From Corynebacterium sp. (lineage in GTDB: Bacteria > Actinomycetota > Actinomycetes > Mycobacteriales > Mycobacteriaceae): 38,708 bases of DNA. This document shows positions 1 through 8,546 of the stretch, one piece after another. Made by a program: the position numbers and the translations under genes. A model generated the notes under the pieces. The model worked only from the letters and a program-made list of their open reading frames with translations, searched no databases and was not told the DNA's origin. The stretch is from contig NZ_DUOE01000178.1 in NCBI RefSeq assembly GCF_012838985.1, positions 1 through 38,708 on the forward strand. Reading direction: 5' to 3'. Positions within the stretch are counted from its first letter, which is position 1. Every line of letters begins with the position of its first letter.

Positions 1-20
1 AACTGACCCCGGGAACGACG

Positions 21-50
21 AATGCCCCGCACCAGACGGTGCGGGGCATC
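21..50. terminator. Hairpin terminator downstream of ahpD
   Basis: A perfect 12-bp stem (22-33 pairs with 38-49, arms ATGCCCCGCACC and GGTGCGGGGCAT) closes on a 4-nt loop, AGAC. It lies about 28 bp beyond the ahpD stop codon, so it probably ends the ahpC-ahpD transcript. The stem is symmetric and could also stop a plus-strand gene outside the window. No long T-run follows, which is common in actinobacteria. Confidence 0.8.
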
Positions 51-77
51 GACGTGGGTCGTCGATAAGCAAAGAGC

Positions 78-602
78 TTAGCGAGCGGCCTCGATCTGGA
101 CGGTCTGTGCGACTGCCTGGATGACAGCGGCGACCTTGACGGCCTCCCAGACCTGCTCCTTGGTCAGACCCTCCTCGCGGACGGTCTTGTCGTGGGCGAC
201 GACGCAGTTCTCACAGCCGTTGATGGTCGAGACGGCCAGGGACCACAGTTCGAAGTCGGCCTTCTCTACGCCCGGCTTGGCGATGATGTTCATGCGCAGG
301 CCGAACTTGACGTTGGTGTAGTCCTCGCCGAGGAAGTGCTTCGCGCGGTAGGCCACGTTGTTCATGGCCATGACGGTGGCGGCGCCGAGGGCTGCCTCGA
401 AGGCCTCGTCGGAGAGGTGCTCCTTGGCCTCCTCGGAGATCTCGGCGAAGACGGTGTCGTTACCGGTGGCGGCGGCGGAGGCCAGCAGGGTGCCCCACAG
501 CTGCTGCTCGTTGAGCTCGGTGGAACGGGTCAGGGAGCCCAGGTTGAGCTTCTGATCCTTCGCGTACTCGGGGAGGGCGCTCCTCAGGTTATCGATCGAC
601 AT
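78..602 (-). CDS. ahpD: Alkyl hydroperoxide reductase AhpD (carboxymuconolactone decarboxylase family)
   Basis: 174 aa. AhpD is a thiol disulfide reductase that, in mycobacteria, hands electrons from the lipoyl-bearing SucB/Lpd system to AhpC. The active site is visible: E118, C130-E-N-C133 and H137, at the same numbering as the M. tuberculosis enzyme as I recall it. N132 stands where the mycobacterial protein has a His between the two cysteines. The start is the ATG at 602-600, which shares one base with the ahpC stop codon (TAATG), so the two genes are translationally coupled. An open frame runs further upstream inside ahpC, but the family begins at this Met. Family assignment is secure; the effect of N132 is unknown. 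Confidence 0.95.
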   Translation of the reverse strand: MSIDNLRSALPEYAKDQKLNLGSLTRSTELNEQQLWGTLLASAAATGNDTVFAEISEEAKEHLSDEAFEAALGAATVMAMNNVAYRAKHFLGEDYTNVKFGLRMNIIAKPGVEKADFELWSLAVSTINGCENCVVAHDKTVREEGLTKEQVWEAVKVAAVIQAVAQTVQIEAAR

Positions 603-1198
603 TACTTGAGGGACTCCTGAACGACATCCATCTTGTTGATGTTCTTGGTCGGGTCGTTGGCCTGCCAGTTGCATGCGCAGACCTCCTCGGACTGCAGGGC
701 GTCGAGGACACGCAGGACCTCGTCGACGTTGCGGCCGACGGCGTCCGGGGTGACGGAGACGAACTGGATGATGCCGTCCGGGTCGATGATGAAGGTTGCG
801 CGGTCAGCGACACCGTCAGCGTTCTCGACACCCAGCTCACGAATGAGCTCGTGCTTGATGTCGGAGAACATCGGGAACGGGACGTCCTTCAGCTCGTCGT
901 TGGTGGCGCGCCAGTTGAAGTGGGAGAACTCGTTGTCCACGGAGCCGCCCAGGATCTGGGTGTCGCGGTCCTGGAACTCCTCGTCGAGCTTGCCGAAAGC
1001 GGCGATCTCGGTCGGGCAGACGAAGGTGAAGTCCTTCGGGTAGAAGAAGACGACCTTCCACTTGCCCGGGTACTTGTCGAGGGAAACGGTCTCGAAGTAG
1101 TCGTCCGGCTGCTGGGCGTTGGCCTCAGACAGGTTGCCGCCCTTGAGGGCGAGCAGTTCGAACTCGGGGAACTTCTCTCCAACGGTCATGATTGCCAT
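602..1198 (-). CDS. ahpC: Alkyl hydroperoxide reductase subunit C (2-Cys peroxiredoxin)
   Basis: 198 aa, full length. A peroxiredoxin that reduces hydrogen peroxide, organic peroxides and peroxynitrite in the cytoplasm. The peroxidatic cysteine is C61 in FTFVCPTE, and the C-terminal pair C174-A-C176 supplies the resolving thiols, the three-cysteine layout of mycobacterial AhpC. The ATG at 1198 is preceded by a good GAGGAG ribosome site. It is the first gene of an ahpC-ahpD operon, divergent from oxyR; a strong promoter (TTGACG-N17-CATAAT) and an OxyR-type operator lie upstream, so peroxide induction through OxyR is likely. The mRNA would have a leader of about 75 nt containing a 14-bp palindrome. 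Confidence 0.97.
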   Translation of the reverse strand: MAIMTVGEKFPEFELLALKGGNLSEANAQQPDDYFETVSLDKYPGKWKVVFFYPKDFTFVCPTEIAAFGKLDEEFQDRDTQILGGSVDNEFSHFNWRATNDELKDVPFPMFSDIKHELIRELGVENADGVADRATFIIDPDGIIQFVSVTPDAVGRNVDEVLRVLDALQSEEVCACNWQANDPTKNINKMDVVQESLK

Positions 1199-1225
1199 GC
1201 GTAAATCTCCTCAGAAAAGTGGGAT

Positions 1226-1239
1226 GTGACGGCCGTCAC
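1226..1239. repeat. 14-bp perfect palindrome in the ahpC leader
   Basis: GTGACGGCCGTCAC is a perfect palindrome about 28 bp upstream of the ahpC start, inside the predicted 5' leader. A copy with one change (GTGACGGCCGTGAC) occurs at 29057-29070 between miaB and gluA. It could be a protein-binding site or an RNA hairpin; I cannot name a regulator. Confidence 0.5.
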
Positions 1240-1279
1240 GGAAAGGTCTTACGTTTGGGCCTCTCCGAAGCCAGAAACC

Positions 1280-1308
1280 ATTATGCCCTGTCCGGGCCGG
1301 TTCGTCAA
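1280..1308 (-). promoter_or_regulatory. ahpC promoter
   Basis: Reading the minus strand, TTGACG (1308-1303) and CATAAT (1285-1280) are separated by exactly 17 bp, close to the SigA consensus. The predicted start of transcription is near 1273. The inverted repeat at 1307-1330 abuts the -35 element, where an activating LysR-type regulator would bind. Confidence 0.75.
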
Positions 1309-1330
1309 TAACAATTTCTGTGGAGTTAAT
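1307..1330. promoter_or_regulatory. Candidate OxyR operator between ahpC and oxyR
   Basis: AATAAC (1307-1312) and GTTAAT (1325-1330) form an inverted repeat with a 12-bp spacer (5 of 6 positions complementary), of the size LysR-type regulators recognise. Its centre is about 45 bp upstream of the predicted ahpC start, fitting activation. It also overlaps the region just upstream of the oxyR -10 element (TAAAGT, 1332-1337), fitting autorepression. The assignment to OxyR rests on position and not on a known consensus. Confidence 0.5.
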
Positions 1331-1344
1331 GTAAAGTGATAGGC

Positions 1345-2292
1345 ATGAACAATAAGGAGTACCGTCCGACGCTGTCTCAGCTACGCACTTTCGTCACCAT
1401 CGCTGAGAACAAGCACTTCGGCACGGCGGCCACGAAGCTGGGCATCTCACAGCCCTCACTCTCGCAGGCCCTCGTCGCCCTGGAGCAGGGACTGGGCATC
1501 CAGCTCATCGAGCGTTCCACCCGCCGCGTCATCGTCACGCCGGCCGGCGAGGAACTGCTCCCCTACGCCAAGACGACCCTCGACGCCGCCGACGCCTTCC
1601 TCGCCCATTCCCGCGGCACGCACGGCACACTCATCGGCCCGCTGACCGTCGGCATCATCCCGACGATCGCGCCCTACGTGCTACCCGGCCTGCTCACCGC
1701 CACCTCCACGCAGTACCCGGAACTGGAGCCGCGCATCGTGGAGGACCAGACCCGGAACCTGGTGCAGATGCTGCGCGACGGCCAGATCGACCTCGCCGTC
1801 ATGGCGCTGCCCTCGGAGACCACCGGAGTCGCCGAGGTCCCGCTCTACACCGAGGACTTCACCGTCGTCGTCCCCGAGGACCACGCGCTCGCCGGCCGCG
1901 AGGACCTCGGCCTCTCCGACCTCGACGAGCTCGATCTGCTGCTTCTCGACGACGGCCACTGCCTCCACGACCAGATCGTCGATCTGTGCCGTAAGGCGGA
2001 CCTCAACCCCACTGAGGCAGCCAACTCGGTCACGCGCGCCTCCTCGCTGACGACGATCATGCAGCTCGTCGCCGCGGGCCTCGGCGCCACCCTGGTGCCC
2101 GAGTCCGCGGTGCCCACCGAGTGTCGCCGTCCGGGCGTGGCCACCGCCACCTTCCGTGACGACGTCACCGCCCAGCGACAGATCGGCCTGGTCTACCGCA
2201 ACTCCAGCTCCCGGGCGGAGGAGTTCCACCTCCTCGGGGAACTGACCACCGCCGCCTACCACGAGGCCCTCGCGCTGCCCGCCGAGGCCTGA
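1345..2292 (+). CDS. oxyR: Peroxide-sensing LysR-type regulator OxyR
   Basis: 315 aa. The N-terminal winged helix-turn-helix (about residues 5-65, including ISQPSLSQALVALE) is followed by a LysR substrate-like domain. The redox pair is present: C206 in GHCLHDQ and C215, nine residues apart as in E. coli C199/C208, which separates true OxyR from other LysR proteins. I chose the ATG at 1345 because a -10 hexamer TAAAGT ends 7 nt before it, giving a leaderless mRNA. An in-frame GTG at 1336 preceded by GGAG is the alternative and would add three residues. The gene is divergent from ahpC, the classic arrangement for a regulator and its target. Confidence 0.95.
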   Translation: MNNKEYRPTLSQLRTFVTIAENKHFGTAATKLGISQPSLSQALVALEQGLGIQLIERSTRRVIVTPAGEELLPYAKTTLDAADAFLAHSRGTHGTLIGPLTVGIIPTIAPYVLPGLLTATSTQYPELEPRIVEDQTRNLVQMLRDGQIDLAVMALPSETTGVAEVPLYTEDFTVVVPEDHALAGREDLGLSDLDELDLLLLDDGHCLHDQIVDLCRKADLNPTEAANSVTRASSLTTIMQLVAAGLGATLVPESAVPTECRRPGVATATFRDDVTAQRQIGLVYRNSSSRAEEFHLLGELTTAAYHEALALPAEA

Positions 2293-2316
2293 CCCCGCCC
2301 ACCGGGGACGGCGGGG
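2293..2316. terminator. Possible hairpin between oxyR and the convergent membrane-protein gene
   Basis: CCCCGCC (2293-2299) pairs with GGCGGGG (2310-2316) across a 10-nt loop immediately after the oxyR stop codon. A second GC-rich inverted repeat lies at about 2329-2347. Both sit in the 56-bp gap between convergent genes, so a shared terminator is likely, but neither has a T-run. Confidence 0.4.
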
Positions 2317-2348
2317 AGGGTGGCGCGTCGGGGCTTCCCCGCCGACAG

Positions 2349-3371
2349 CTAGGGCGTGACCGGCAGTGCCCCGCCGGCGGCCTGGCGGTAGATCATCGCC
2401 TGCGCGAGGAGGAACGCGGGGGCGAGGATGACGAGCGCCAGACCGAAGGTGAACAGCGCACCGAGGAACATGAGGATGCCGGACACGAGGTTGAACAGCA
2501 GCAGACGCCCGTAGTTGCGCAGGCCGGCCCGGAAGCCCTCCCTGACGGCTCCCCCGAAGGTGGTGCGGCGGTCGACGACGTACCAGATCATGAGCTGGGT
2601 CAGCGGAGCGACCAGCAGCGTCACGAGCCCCGCCACCAGGGCCATGATCATGACGACCCCGAGGAAGCCGAAGATGTCGTCCTCAGTGCTCAGCTCGTCG
2701 GCCGCGAAGGCGCCGCCGATGATCAGGGGGACGAACACAGGTGTCAGGGCCACGATCGTGACGAACTGGATCACCAGGTACAGCCCCAGGGCGGGGCCGA
2801 GGTTCACGCCGCCGGTGAAGTCACCGAGGCTGATCTCCTGCTTGTCCACCTGACGCAGGGCACCGTGGTAGACGTGGATCATCACCACGATGGAGACCAG
2901 TCCGAGCAGGAGCTGGTAGATGAGTGCACCGCCGCTGAAGCCCGACTCGAAGCCGGGGTTGAACTCCGTGGGCAGCTGTTCGGCGGGAGTGCCGAAGAGC
3001 ATCTCCCCCGCCAGGGATCCGACGATGCTCAGTCCCACCAGGACCAGTGCACCGAGCATCCAGATCTTCCAGTTGCGGAGGGTCACGCTGAAGGCCCAGC
3101 GCACCGCCGGCATCAGGTCCACCCTGCCGGTGCCCTGCGCCCGGACGCCGCCCTGCTGTCCACCACCGCCCCAGTCCGCCGCCCCGTACCCGACGTACCC
3201 CGGGTGGCCCGTGTACCCCGTGGACCCGGAGAAGCCCGGCGCGTCCTCCGGGTGCGGGGTCGAGGGATAGGACGGGTAGGAGGGGTAGGAGGGGAACCCG
3301 TCGCCGCCGGAGTCCCCGCGGTTCTCCGGGTGCTGGTTCCGGTCCTCGGGAGGGTCGAAGGGGTTGGTCAT
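2349..3371 (-). CDS. Integral membrane protein with a Pro/Gly/Tyr-rich cytoplasmic tail
   Basis: 340 aa, function unknown. Residues 1-75 are low-complexity (Asp/Pro, then three SYP repeats, then Gly/Tyr-rich). The rest holds about five or six hydrophobic stretches long enough to span the membrane, starting near WMLGALVLVG. This architecture resembles the 'proline and glycine rich transmembrane' proteins of corynebacteria and mycobacteria. I chose the ATG at 3371 because GAGAAAGG lies upstream at suitable spacing; in-frame starts as far as 3410 exist but would run into the hrpA promoter region. It is divergent from hrpA. The repeats come from a 9-bp tandem DNA repeat at about 3265-3296. Confidence 0.8.
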   Translation of the reverse strand: MTNPFDPPEDRNQHPENRGDSGGDGFPSYPSYPSYPSTPHPEDAPGFSGSTGYTGHPGYVGYGAADWGGGGQQGGVRAQGTGRVDLMPAVRWAFSVTLRNWKIWMLGALVLVGLSIVGSLAGEMLFGTPAEQLPTEFNPGFESGFSGGALIYQLLLGLVSIVVMIHVYHGALRQVDKQEISLGDFTGGVNLGPALGLYLVIQFVTIVALTPVFVPLIIGGAFAADELSTEDDIFGFLGVVMIMALVAGLVTLLVAPLTQLMIWYVVDRRTTFGGAVREGFRAGLRNYGRLLLFNLVSGILMFLGALFTFGLALVILAPAFLLAQAMIYRQAAGGALPVTP

Positions 3372-3452
3372 CACGTTGACCTTTCTCATGTGGAGGGTAA
3401 TCGGTCCCACGATAGAACAGTTGCCGGGAGGCGGTAGGATGAGTCGTCAGCC

Positions 3453-6400
3453 ATGACTAACGCTTCTTCTGCCCCGATCACCCGGGACGCACTGTATGAA
3501 CTGCTCAGTGACGTCTCCTTCGCCGATGAACGTGCTTTCCGACGTCGCCTCCACCGCGCCCGCTCCCCGAAGGCGTTGGAGGCGATCGCGAAGGATGTCC
3601 ACCGCGCCGTCGAGAAGCGGCAGCTGATCGACATCGGCGTGCCGGAGATCACCTACCCGGAGTCGCTGCCGGTGTCGGCGCGCCGCGAGGACATCGCGGA
3701 GGCGATCGAGAACAACCAGGTCGTCATCATCGCCGGTGAGACCGGTTCCGGTAAGACGACCCAGATCCCGAAGATCTGCCTCGACCTGGGCCGCGGCCGC
3801 CGCGGACTCATCGGCCACACGCAGCCCCGTCGTCTGGCGGCCCGGACCGTCGCCGAGCGCATCGCGGAGGAGCTGGGCCAGCCGATCGGTGAGACGGTCG
3901 GCTACGCGATCCGTTTCGACGACCGCGTCTCCCCCACCTCCGCCGTCAAGCTCATGACCGACGGCATCCTGCTCGCCGAGATGCAGCGCGACCGTTTCCT
4001 CAACGCCTACGACACGATCATCATCGACGAGGCCCACGAGCGTTCCCTCAACATCGACTTCATCCTCGGCTACCTCAAGCGCCTGCTGCCGAAACGCCCC
4101 GACCTCAAGGTGATCATCACCTCCGCGACGATCGACCCGGAGAGCTTCGCCGAGCACTTCGCCGACGCCGAGGGCGATCCCGCCCCCATCATCGAGGTGT
4201 CGGGCCGTACCTTCCCGGTGGAGATCCGCTACCGTCCCCTGGAGTTCGAACGCGACGGCCGGGTCATCGACCAGGACCCGCTCGACGCGCTGTGCGAGGC
4301 CTGCGAGGAGCTCATGCTCGAGGGCCCCGGCGACATCCTCTGCTTCTTCCCCGGTGAGCGTGACATCCGCGACGCGATGGAGGCCATCGAGGGCCGGAAG
4401 TGGCGGGGCGTGGAGGTCACCCCCCTGTTCGGCCGCCTGTCCAACCAGGAGCAGCACCGGGTCTTCCAGCCGCACTCCGGCCGCCGGATCGTCCTGTCGA
4501 CGAACATCGCCGAGACCTCGCTGACCGTCCCCGGCATCCGCTACGTCGTGGACACCGGCACGGCGCGTATCTCCCGCTACTCCACGCGCAACAAGGTCCA
4601 GCGTCTGCCCATCGAGCCGATCTCGCAGGCCTCCGCCAACCAGCGTTCGGGCCGTTGCGGCCGCGTCGCCGACGGCATCGCCATCCGCCTGTACTCCGAG
4701 GACGACTTCAACTCCCGCCCGGAGTTCACCGACCCGGAGATCCTGCGCACCAACCTGGCCAGCGTCATCCTCCAGATGGCGCTCATGCGCCTGGGCGACA
4801 TCGCCGAGTTCCCCTTCGTCCAGGCCCCGGAGAACCGCGCCATCCGCGACGGCCTCCTCCTCCTGCACGAACTGGGGGCCCTCACCGACGAGGAACGCGA
4901 CGGCCAGCCCGTGCTCACGCAGGTCGGCCGCGACATCGCCCGCATCCCGGTCGACCCCCGCATGGCCCGCATGCTCGTCGAGGCCAACCACCTCGGCGAA
5001 CTCGACGCCGTGATCGTCATCGTCGCCGCCATGACCATCCAGGACGTGCGCGAACGCCCCCTGGAGAAGCAGGCGCAGGCCGACCAGAAGCACGCCCGCT
5101 TCAAGGACACCACGAGTGACTTCCTCAGCTCCCTGAAGCTGTGGGACTACATCACCCAGTCCCGCGACGACCTCTCAGGCAATGCTTTCCGACGCCGCAT
5201 GAAGTCCGAGTACCTCCACTACATGCGCATCCGCGAGTGGTACGACCTGGTCCGCCAGCTGCGCGAGGTCACCCGCCAGCTCGGCTGGTCCGCGCGCCAC
5301 CTCGGGGAGGTCGCCGGCGACCGCAACCCGGACGCCATCCACCAGTCCCTGCTGTCCGGCCTGCTCTCCCACATCGGTGCCCGCGACGGCAACACCCGCG
5401 AGTTCAAGGGTGCCCGCGGCACGCGCTTCATGGTCTTCCCCGGATCCTCCCTGGCGAAGAAGCCGCCGGAGTTCCTCATGGCCGCCGAGCTGGTGGAGAC
5501 CTCCCGGCTGTGGGCGCGCGACGTCGCGAAGATCGAGCCCTCCTGGGTGGAGAAGCTCGCCGGACCGCTGCTCAAGCACCAGTACTCGGATCCCTCCTGG
5601 TCGCGGAACCGGTCCTCCGGCATCGCCCGCCAGAAGTCCACGCTCTACGGCGTGACCATCGTGGCCGACCGCGTCGTGCCCTACCACCGGGTTGACCCGG
5701 AGGCGGCGCGTGACATGTTCATCCGCCACGCGCTCATCGAGGGCGACTGGAACACCCACCACACCTTCTTCCACTCCAACGTGGAGAAGCTCGAGACCGC
5801 CGCGGAGGTCGAGGAGAAGGCCCGCCGTCGTGGCCTGGTCATCGACGAGGAGGCGCTCTTCGACTTCTACGACGCCCGCCTCCCGGAGACCGTCACCACC
5901 GGCCGGCACTTCGACTCATGGTGGAAGAAGGAACGGCAGGCCAACCCGCACCTGCTTGACTTCGACCCCGAGGCCCTCCTCGGCGACGACGCCGAGGACA
6001 TCACCGAGGCCGCCTTCCCCGACAAGTGGCGCAAGGGGACCATCGTCTACGACCTGGAGTACCGCTTCGAACCGGGCCACCCGCAGGACGGCGTGACCGT
6101 CCTCGTGCCGATCCCCCTGCTGGCCGGCATGGACCGGGAGGGCTTCGACTGGCTCGTCCCGGGTCTGCGTGAGGAACTGCTCACCGAGCTGATCCGCACC
6201 CTGCCGAAAGACAAGCGCCGCACCGTCGTACCCGCCCCCGACTACGCCCGGCAGGCCCTGCCGCGGCTGGTGCCCTACGAGGGGTCCCTCGTCGAGCAGT
6301 TCACGCAGGTGCTCCATTCGATGGGTGGCCGCCACATCTCGACGGAGGACTTCCGTCCTTCCGCGATCCCGGCGCACCTGAAGATGACGTACGGGGCCGT

Positions 6401-7367
6401 CGACAAGCGGGGCAAGGTCATCGACGCCGACAAGGACCTCGGGGCACTGATCAAGCGTCAGGCCGGGTCGATCCGCTCCTCCGTGAGCAAGCGGGCCCGG
6501 CAGAGCGAGGCCAAGGCCGTGCCGAAGTGGACGAGCGAGACCCTGGGCACCGTGCAGGAGGAGGTGACCACCGTCGTCGACGGCCACGAGGTCACCGCCT
6601 ACCCGGCACTGGTGGCCACACCCGGGGGCGTGGAGATCCGCGTGCACCCGACGAAGGCCGCCGCGGACGCCTCCATGATGACCGCGACGCTGACGCTGCT
6701 CCTGCGGGAGATCTCCGTCAACACCGCGCAGATGACCAAGGGGCTGCCCCTGCAGCAGCGCGTCGCCGTGGACCACTACCCGCACGGCGGTGCCCAGGGG
6801 CTCGTCGAGGACGCCCGCGTCGCCGCGATCCGTGACCTCATGATCGAACACGGCGGGCCGGTCCGTTCCCCCGAGGAGTTCGAGGCCCTGCGCGCGAAGG
6901 TGGCCCCCGACGTGCCGGGGGCGGTCCGCCGGACCGTCGTGTCCCTCGCCCCGGCTCTCATCGAGTACCAGTCCGTCGCCGAGGAACTCTCCCGCTGGAG
7001 CGGTGACGCCATCGACGACATGACCGCCCAGCTGGAGTTCCTGCTCCCCCGCAACGCGGTCACCCTGCACGGGGCCGCCCAGCTGCGTCACCTGCCCCGC
7101 TACCTGCAGGCCATGCATATCCGCCTGGAGGAGATGGCGCAGGATCCGGACAAGGACGCCGACCGCCAGGACGAGGTCGAGGAGGCCCAGTCCTATCTCA
7201 CGCTGCGGCTGGCGAAGCTGCCGCAGGGCCGGGAGAAGACGCGCGAGGTCAAGGACATCCGCTGGATGATCGAGGAGTTGCGCGTCAGCCTGTTCGCCCA
7301 GCGGCTGGGGACGGCCCGGCCCATATCGCTGCGCCGCATCCAGAAGGCGGTGGACAAGCTCCGCTGA
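3453..7367 (+). CDS. hrpA: ATP-dependent RNA helicase HrpA (DEAH box)
   Basis: 1304 aa, matching the roughly 1300-aa size of E. coli HrpA. The helicase core is at the N-terminus: Walker A GETGSGKT at residues 95-102, DEAH at 192-195, SAT at 224-226, and the superfamily 2 motif VI region near QRSGRCGR. The helicase-associated and OB-like domains follow, then the long HrpA-specific C-terminal region. HrpA remodels RNA and, in E. coli, has been linked to rescue of stalled ribosomes. The ATG at 3453 has no clear ribosome site, but TAGGAT at 3435-3440 could be a -10 element giving a very short leader. It converges on nrdR with only 4 bp between the stop codons. Confidence 0.95.
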   Translation: MTNASSAPITRDALYELLSDVSFADERAFRRRLHRARSPKALEAIAKDVHRAVEKRQLIDIGVPEITYPESLPVSARREDIAEAIENNQVVIIAGETGSGKTTQIPKICLDLGRGRRGLIGHTQPRRLAARTVAERIAEELGQPIGETVGYAIRFDDRVSPTSAVKLMTDGILLAEMQRDRFLNAYDTIIIDEAHERSLNIDFILGYLKRLLPKRPDLKVIITSATIDPESFAEHFADAEGDPAPIIEVSGRTFPVEIRYRPLEFERDGRVIDQDPLDALCEACEELMLEGPGDILCFFPGERDIRDAMEAIEGRKWRGVEVTPLFGRLSNQEQHRVFQPHSGRRIVLSTNIAETSLTVPGIRYVVDTGTARISRYSTRNKVQRLPIEPISQASANQRSGRCGRVADGIAIRLYSEDDFNSRPEFTDPEILRTNLASVILQMALMRLGDIAEFPFVQAPENRAIRDGLLLLHELGALTDEERDGQPVLTQVGRDIARIPVDPRMARMLVEANHLGELDAVIVIVAAMTIQDVRERPLEKQAQADQKHARFKDTTSDFLSSLKLWDYITQSRDDLSGNAFRRRMKSEYLHYMRIREWYDLVRQLREVTRQLGWSARHLGEVAGDRNPDAIHQSLLSGLLSHIGARDGNTREFKGARGTRFMVFPGSSLAKKPPEFLMAAELVETSRLWARDVAKIEPSWVEKLAGPLLKHQYSDPSWSRNRSSGIARQKSTLYGVTIVADRVVPYHRVDPEAARDMFIRHALIEGDWNTHHTFFHSNVEKLETAAEVEEKARRRGLVIDEEALFDFYDARLPETVTTGRHFDSWWKKERQANPHLLDFDPEALLGDDAEDITEAAFPDKWRKGTIVYDLEYRFEPGHPQDGVTVLVPIPLLAGMDREGFDWLVPGLREELLTELIRTLPKDKRRTVVPAPDYARQALPRLVPYEGSLVEQFTQVLHSMGGRHISTEDFRPSAIPAHLKMTYGAVDKRGKVIDADKDLGALIKRQAGSIRSSVSKRARQSEAKAVPKWTSETLGTVQEEVTTVVDGHEVTAYPALVATPGGVEIRVHPTKAAADASMMTATLTLLLREISVNTAQMTKGLPLQQRVAVDHYPHGGAQGLVEDARVAAIRDLMIEHGGPVRSPEEFEALRAKVAPDVPGAVRRTVVSLAPALIEYQSVAEELSRWSGDAIDDMTAQLEFLLPRNAVTLHGAAQLRHLPRYLQAMHIRLEEMAQDPDKDADRQDEVEEAQSYLTLRLAKLPQGREKTREVKDIRWMIEELRVSLFAQRLGTARPISLRRIQKAVDKLR

Positions 7368-7371
7368 CCGG

Positions 7372-7848
7372 TCAGCCCTCCAGGGGGGCGGAGGCCTCCT
7401 CGCGGGCACGGCGGCGCATGAGGCGGATCTCTGACTCGAAGTCCTCGGCGGATTCGAAGGACTTGTAGACGGAGGCGAAGCGCAGGTAGGCGACCTCGTC
7501 GAGGGCGCGGAGCGGCTCCAGGATCGCCAGACCGATGTCATTGGCGTGCACCTGGGAGCTGCCGTGGGAACGGACGGTCTCCTCGACCTCCTGGGCCAGG
7601 CGCTTGAGTGCGTCATCGGAGACGTCGCGCCCCTGGCAGGCCCGGCGCACGCCGAGCACGACCTTGTCGCGGCTGAACGGCTCCGTCACCCCGTTGCGCT
7701 TGATCACGAGCAGAACGGCCTTCTCGATGGTGGTGAACCTGCCGTGACAGGAGGTGCACTCCCGGCGGCGCCGGATGGAGGCACCGGAGTCGATGATGCG
7801 GGAGTCAATCACCCGCGAGTGGTCGTGATGGCAGAACGGGCAGTACAC
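7372..7848 (-). CDS. nrdR: Transcriptional repressor NrdR
   Basis: 158 aa, full length. NrdR represses ribonucleotide reductase genes, sensing ATP/dATP through an ATP-cone domain. The N-terminal zinc ribbon is intact (C3, C6, C31, C34) and contains the signature DSR and RRRREC motifs; the ATP cone covers about residues 46-136. The start is GTG at 7848, the only codon that keeps the zinc ribbon complete. A -10-like TAGACT on the minus strand (7908-7903) lies about 55 bp upstream, so nrdR may have its own promoter as well as reading from divS. No ribonucleotide reductase gene or NrdR box is visible in the window. Confidence 0.97.
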   Translation of the reverse strand: MYCPFCHHDHSRVIDSRIIDSGASIRRRRECTSCHGRFTTIEKAVLLVIKRNGVTEPFSRDKVVLGVRRACQGRDVSDDALKRLAQEVEETVRSHGSSQVHANDIGLAILEPLRALDEVAYLRFASVYKSFESAEDFESEIRLMRRRAREEASAPLEG

Positions 7849-7919
7849 GGTGAGCTCTCAACGCCTTTCTGGGACGGGAGGACGGGCTCCTGATGACCCC
7901 TCAGTCTACCCGTCACGCC

Positions 7920-8279
7920 TCAGCGCCCCTGGACGGTGACGGGAGCGACGGCCGGCTCCTCTCCCCCGTCCACGCCCAGCACGGCGGCCCCGACGACCGC
8001 CAGCCCCAGCACTCCGCCGAGCAGGTAGGTCAGTGCCGTCTCCCGGCGCCGGCGGGCGCGGTCCTGCCAGGTCTCGTGGTGCGGCTCCTCCGGCCCCTCA
8101 GCCACCCCGGCGAGTCGGCCCTGCGTTCGATCCAGTGAGCGCAGCGTACGGATACCACGCTGCTCCGCGGACCCTTCCCGGAATCCGGAGGGCTCCCACA
8201 CCGCGGCAGCGGGCACCGCGGGCCCGACCCGCTGATAATCACTGTCACCTGCACGGGAGTCGTGGATGAAGGTCGTCAT
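7920..8279 (-). CDS. divS: Probable SOS cell division suppressor, DivS-like single-pass membrane protein
   Basis: 119 aa. A polar N-terminus (residues 1-75) and a basic stretch RARRRRE precede one transmembrane helix at about residues 82-102 and a short outer tail. Position is the main evidence: it lies divergent from lexA and upstream of nrdR, exactly where C. glutamicum has divS and mycobacteria have the SOS-induced chiZ. DivS delays septum formation during DNA damage. A LexA-type box lies upstream at 8353-8368. The ATG at 8279 has a strong AGGAAAGGA site. Unlike mycobacterial ChiZ, no LysM domain is present. Sequence-level similarity to DivS is inferred and not proven here. Confidence 0.7.
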   Translation of the reverse strand: MTTFIHDSRAGDSDYQRVGPAVPAAAVWEPSGFREGSAEQRGIRTLRSLDRTQGRLAGVAEGPEEPHHETWQDRARRRRETALTYLLGGVLGLAVVGAAVLGVDGGEEPAVAPVTVQGR

Positions 8280-8352
8280 GGGGCGGTCCTTTCCTGACCT
8301 GTCTGATCTGCGGGAAGAATAACGGCGGCCGTCGACACCCTCACACCGACAA

Positions 8353-8368
8353 CCGTTCAGGTGTTCGA
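8353..8368. promoter_or_regulatory. LexA-type SOS box on the divS side
   Basis: CCGTTCAGGTGTTCGA matches 9 of 12 defined positions of the actinobacterial SOS box TCGAAC-N4-GTTCGA, with one perfect half-site. It lies about 75 bp upstream of the divS start. A weaker half-site copy (GTTCGA at 8381-8386) and TCGAA at 8401 follow in the same gap, suggesting several LexA dimers may bind. Confidence 0.65.
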
Positions 8369-8432
8369 ATCAGCTCCTGTGTTCGATTTATAGCATCCGT
8401 TCGAAAGTCTGTCCACAAATCGCCGGAATCAG

Positions 8433-8448
8433 TCGAACATCCGTACCA
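8433..8448. promoter_or_regulatory. LexA-type SOS box on the lexA side
   Basis: TCGAACATCCGTACCA matches 10 of 12 defined positions of TCGAAC-N4-GTTCGA, with a perfect left half. It lies about 100 bp upstream of the lexA start and is the best candidate for lexA autorepression. Confidence 0.7.
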
Positions 8449-8546
8449 CGACGTGGTAGACATGTATCAGGTGAAAGACGTACCCGAGGTGCGTCATTCG
8501 AACAGCAGCGCCGCGAAACTCCGGCCCCACAAGGAGCGAGAAGACC

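Noticed and set aside
1336..1344. GTG start for oxyR with GGAG upstream
   Set aside because: Possible, but the TAAAGT -10 overlaps it; the ATG at 1345 fits a leaderless start and the family N-terminus better.
3265..3296. Tandem GGAGGGGTA-type repeat as a regulatory or CRISPR-like element
   Set aside because: It is a short 9-bp coding repeat producing the SYP residues of the membrane protein tail.
3447..5093. A 548-codon minus-strand open frame opposite hrpA
   Set aside because: Leu/Val/Asp/Arg-rich antisense shadow of a well-supported helicase gene.
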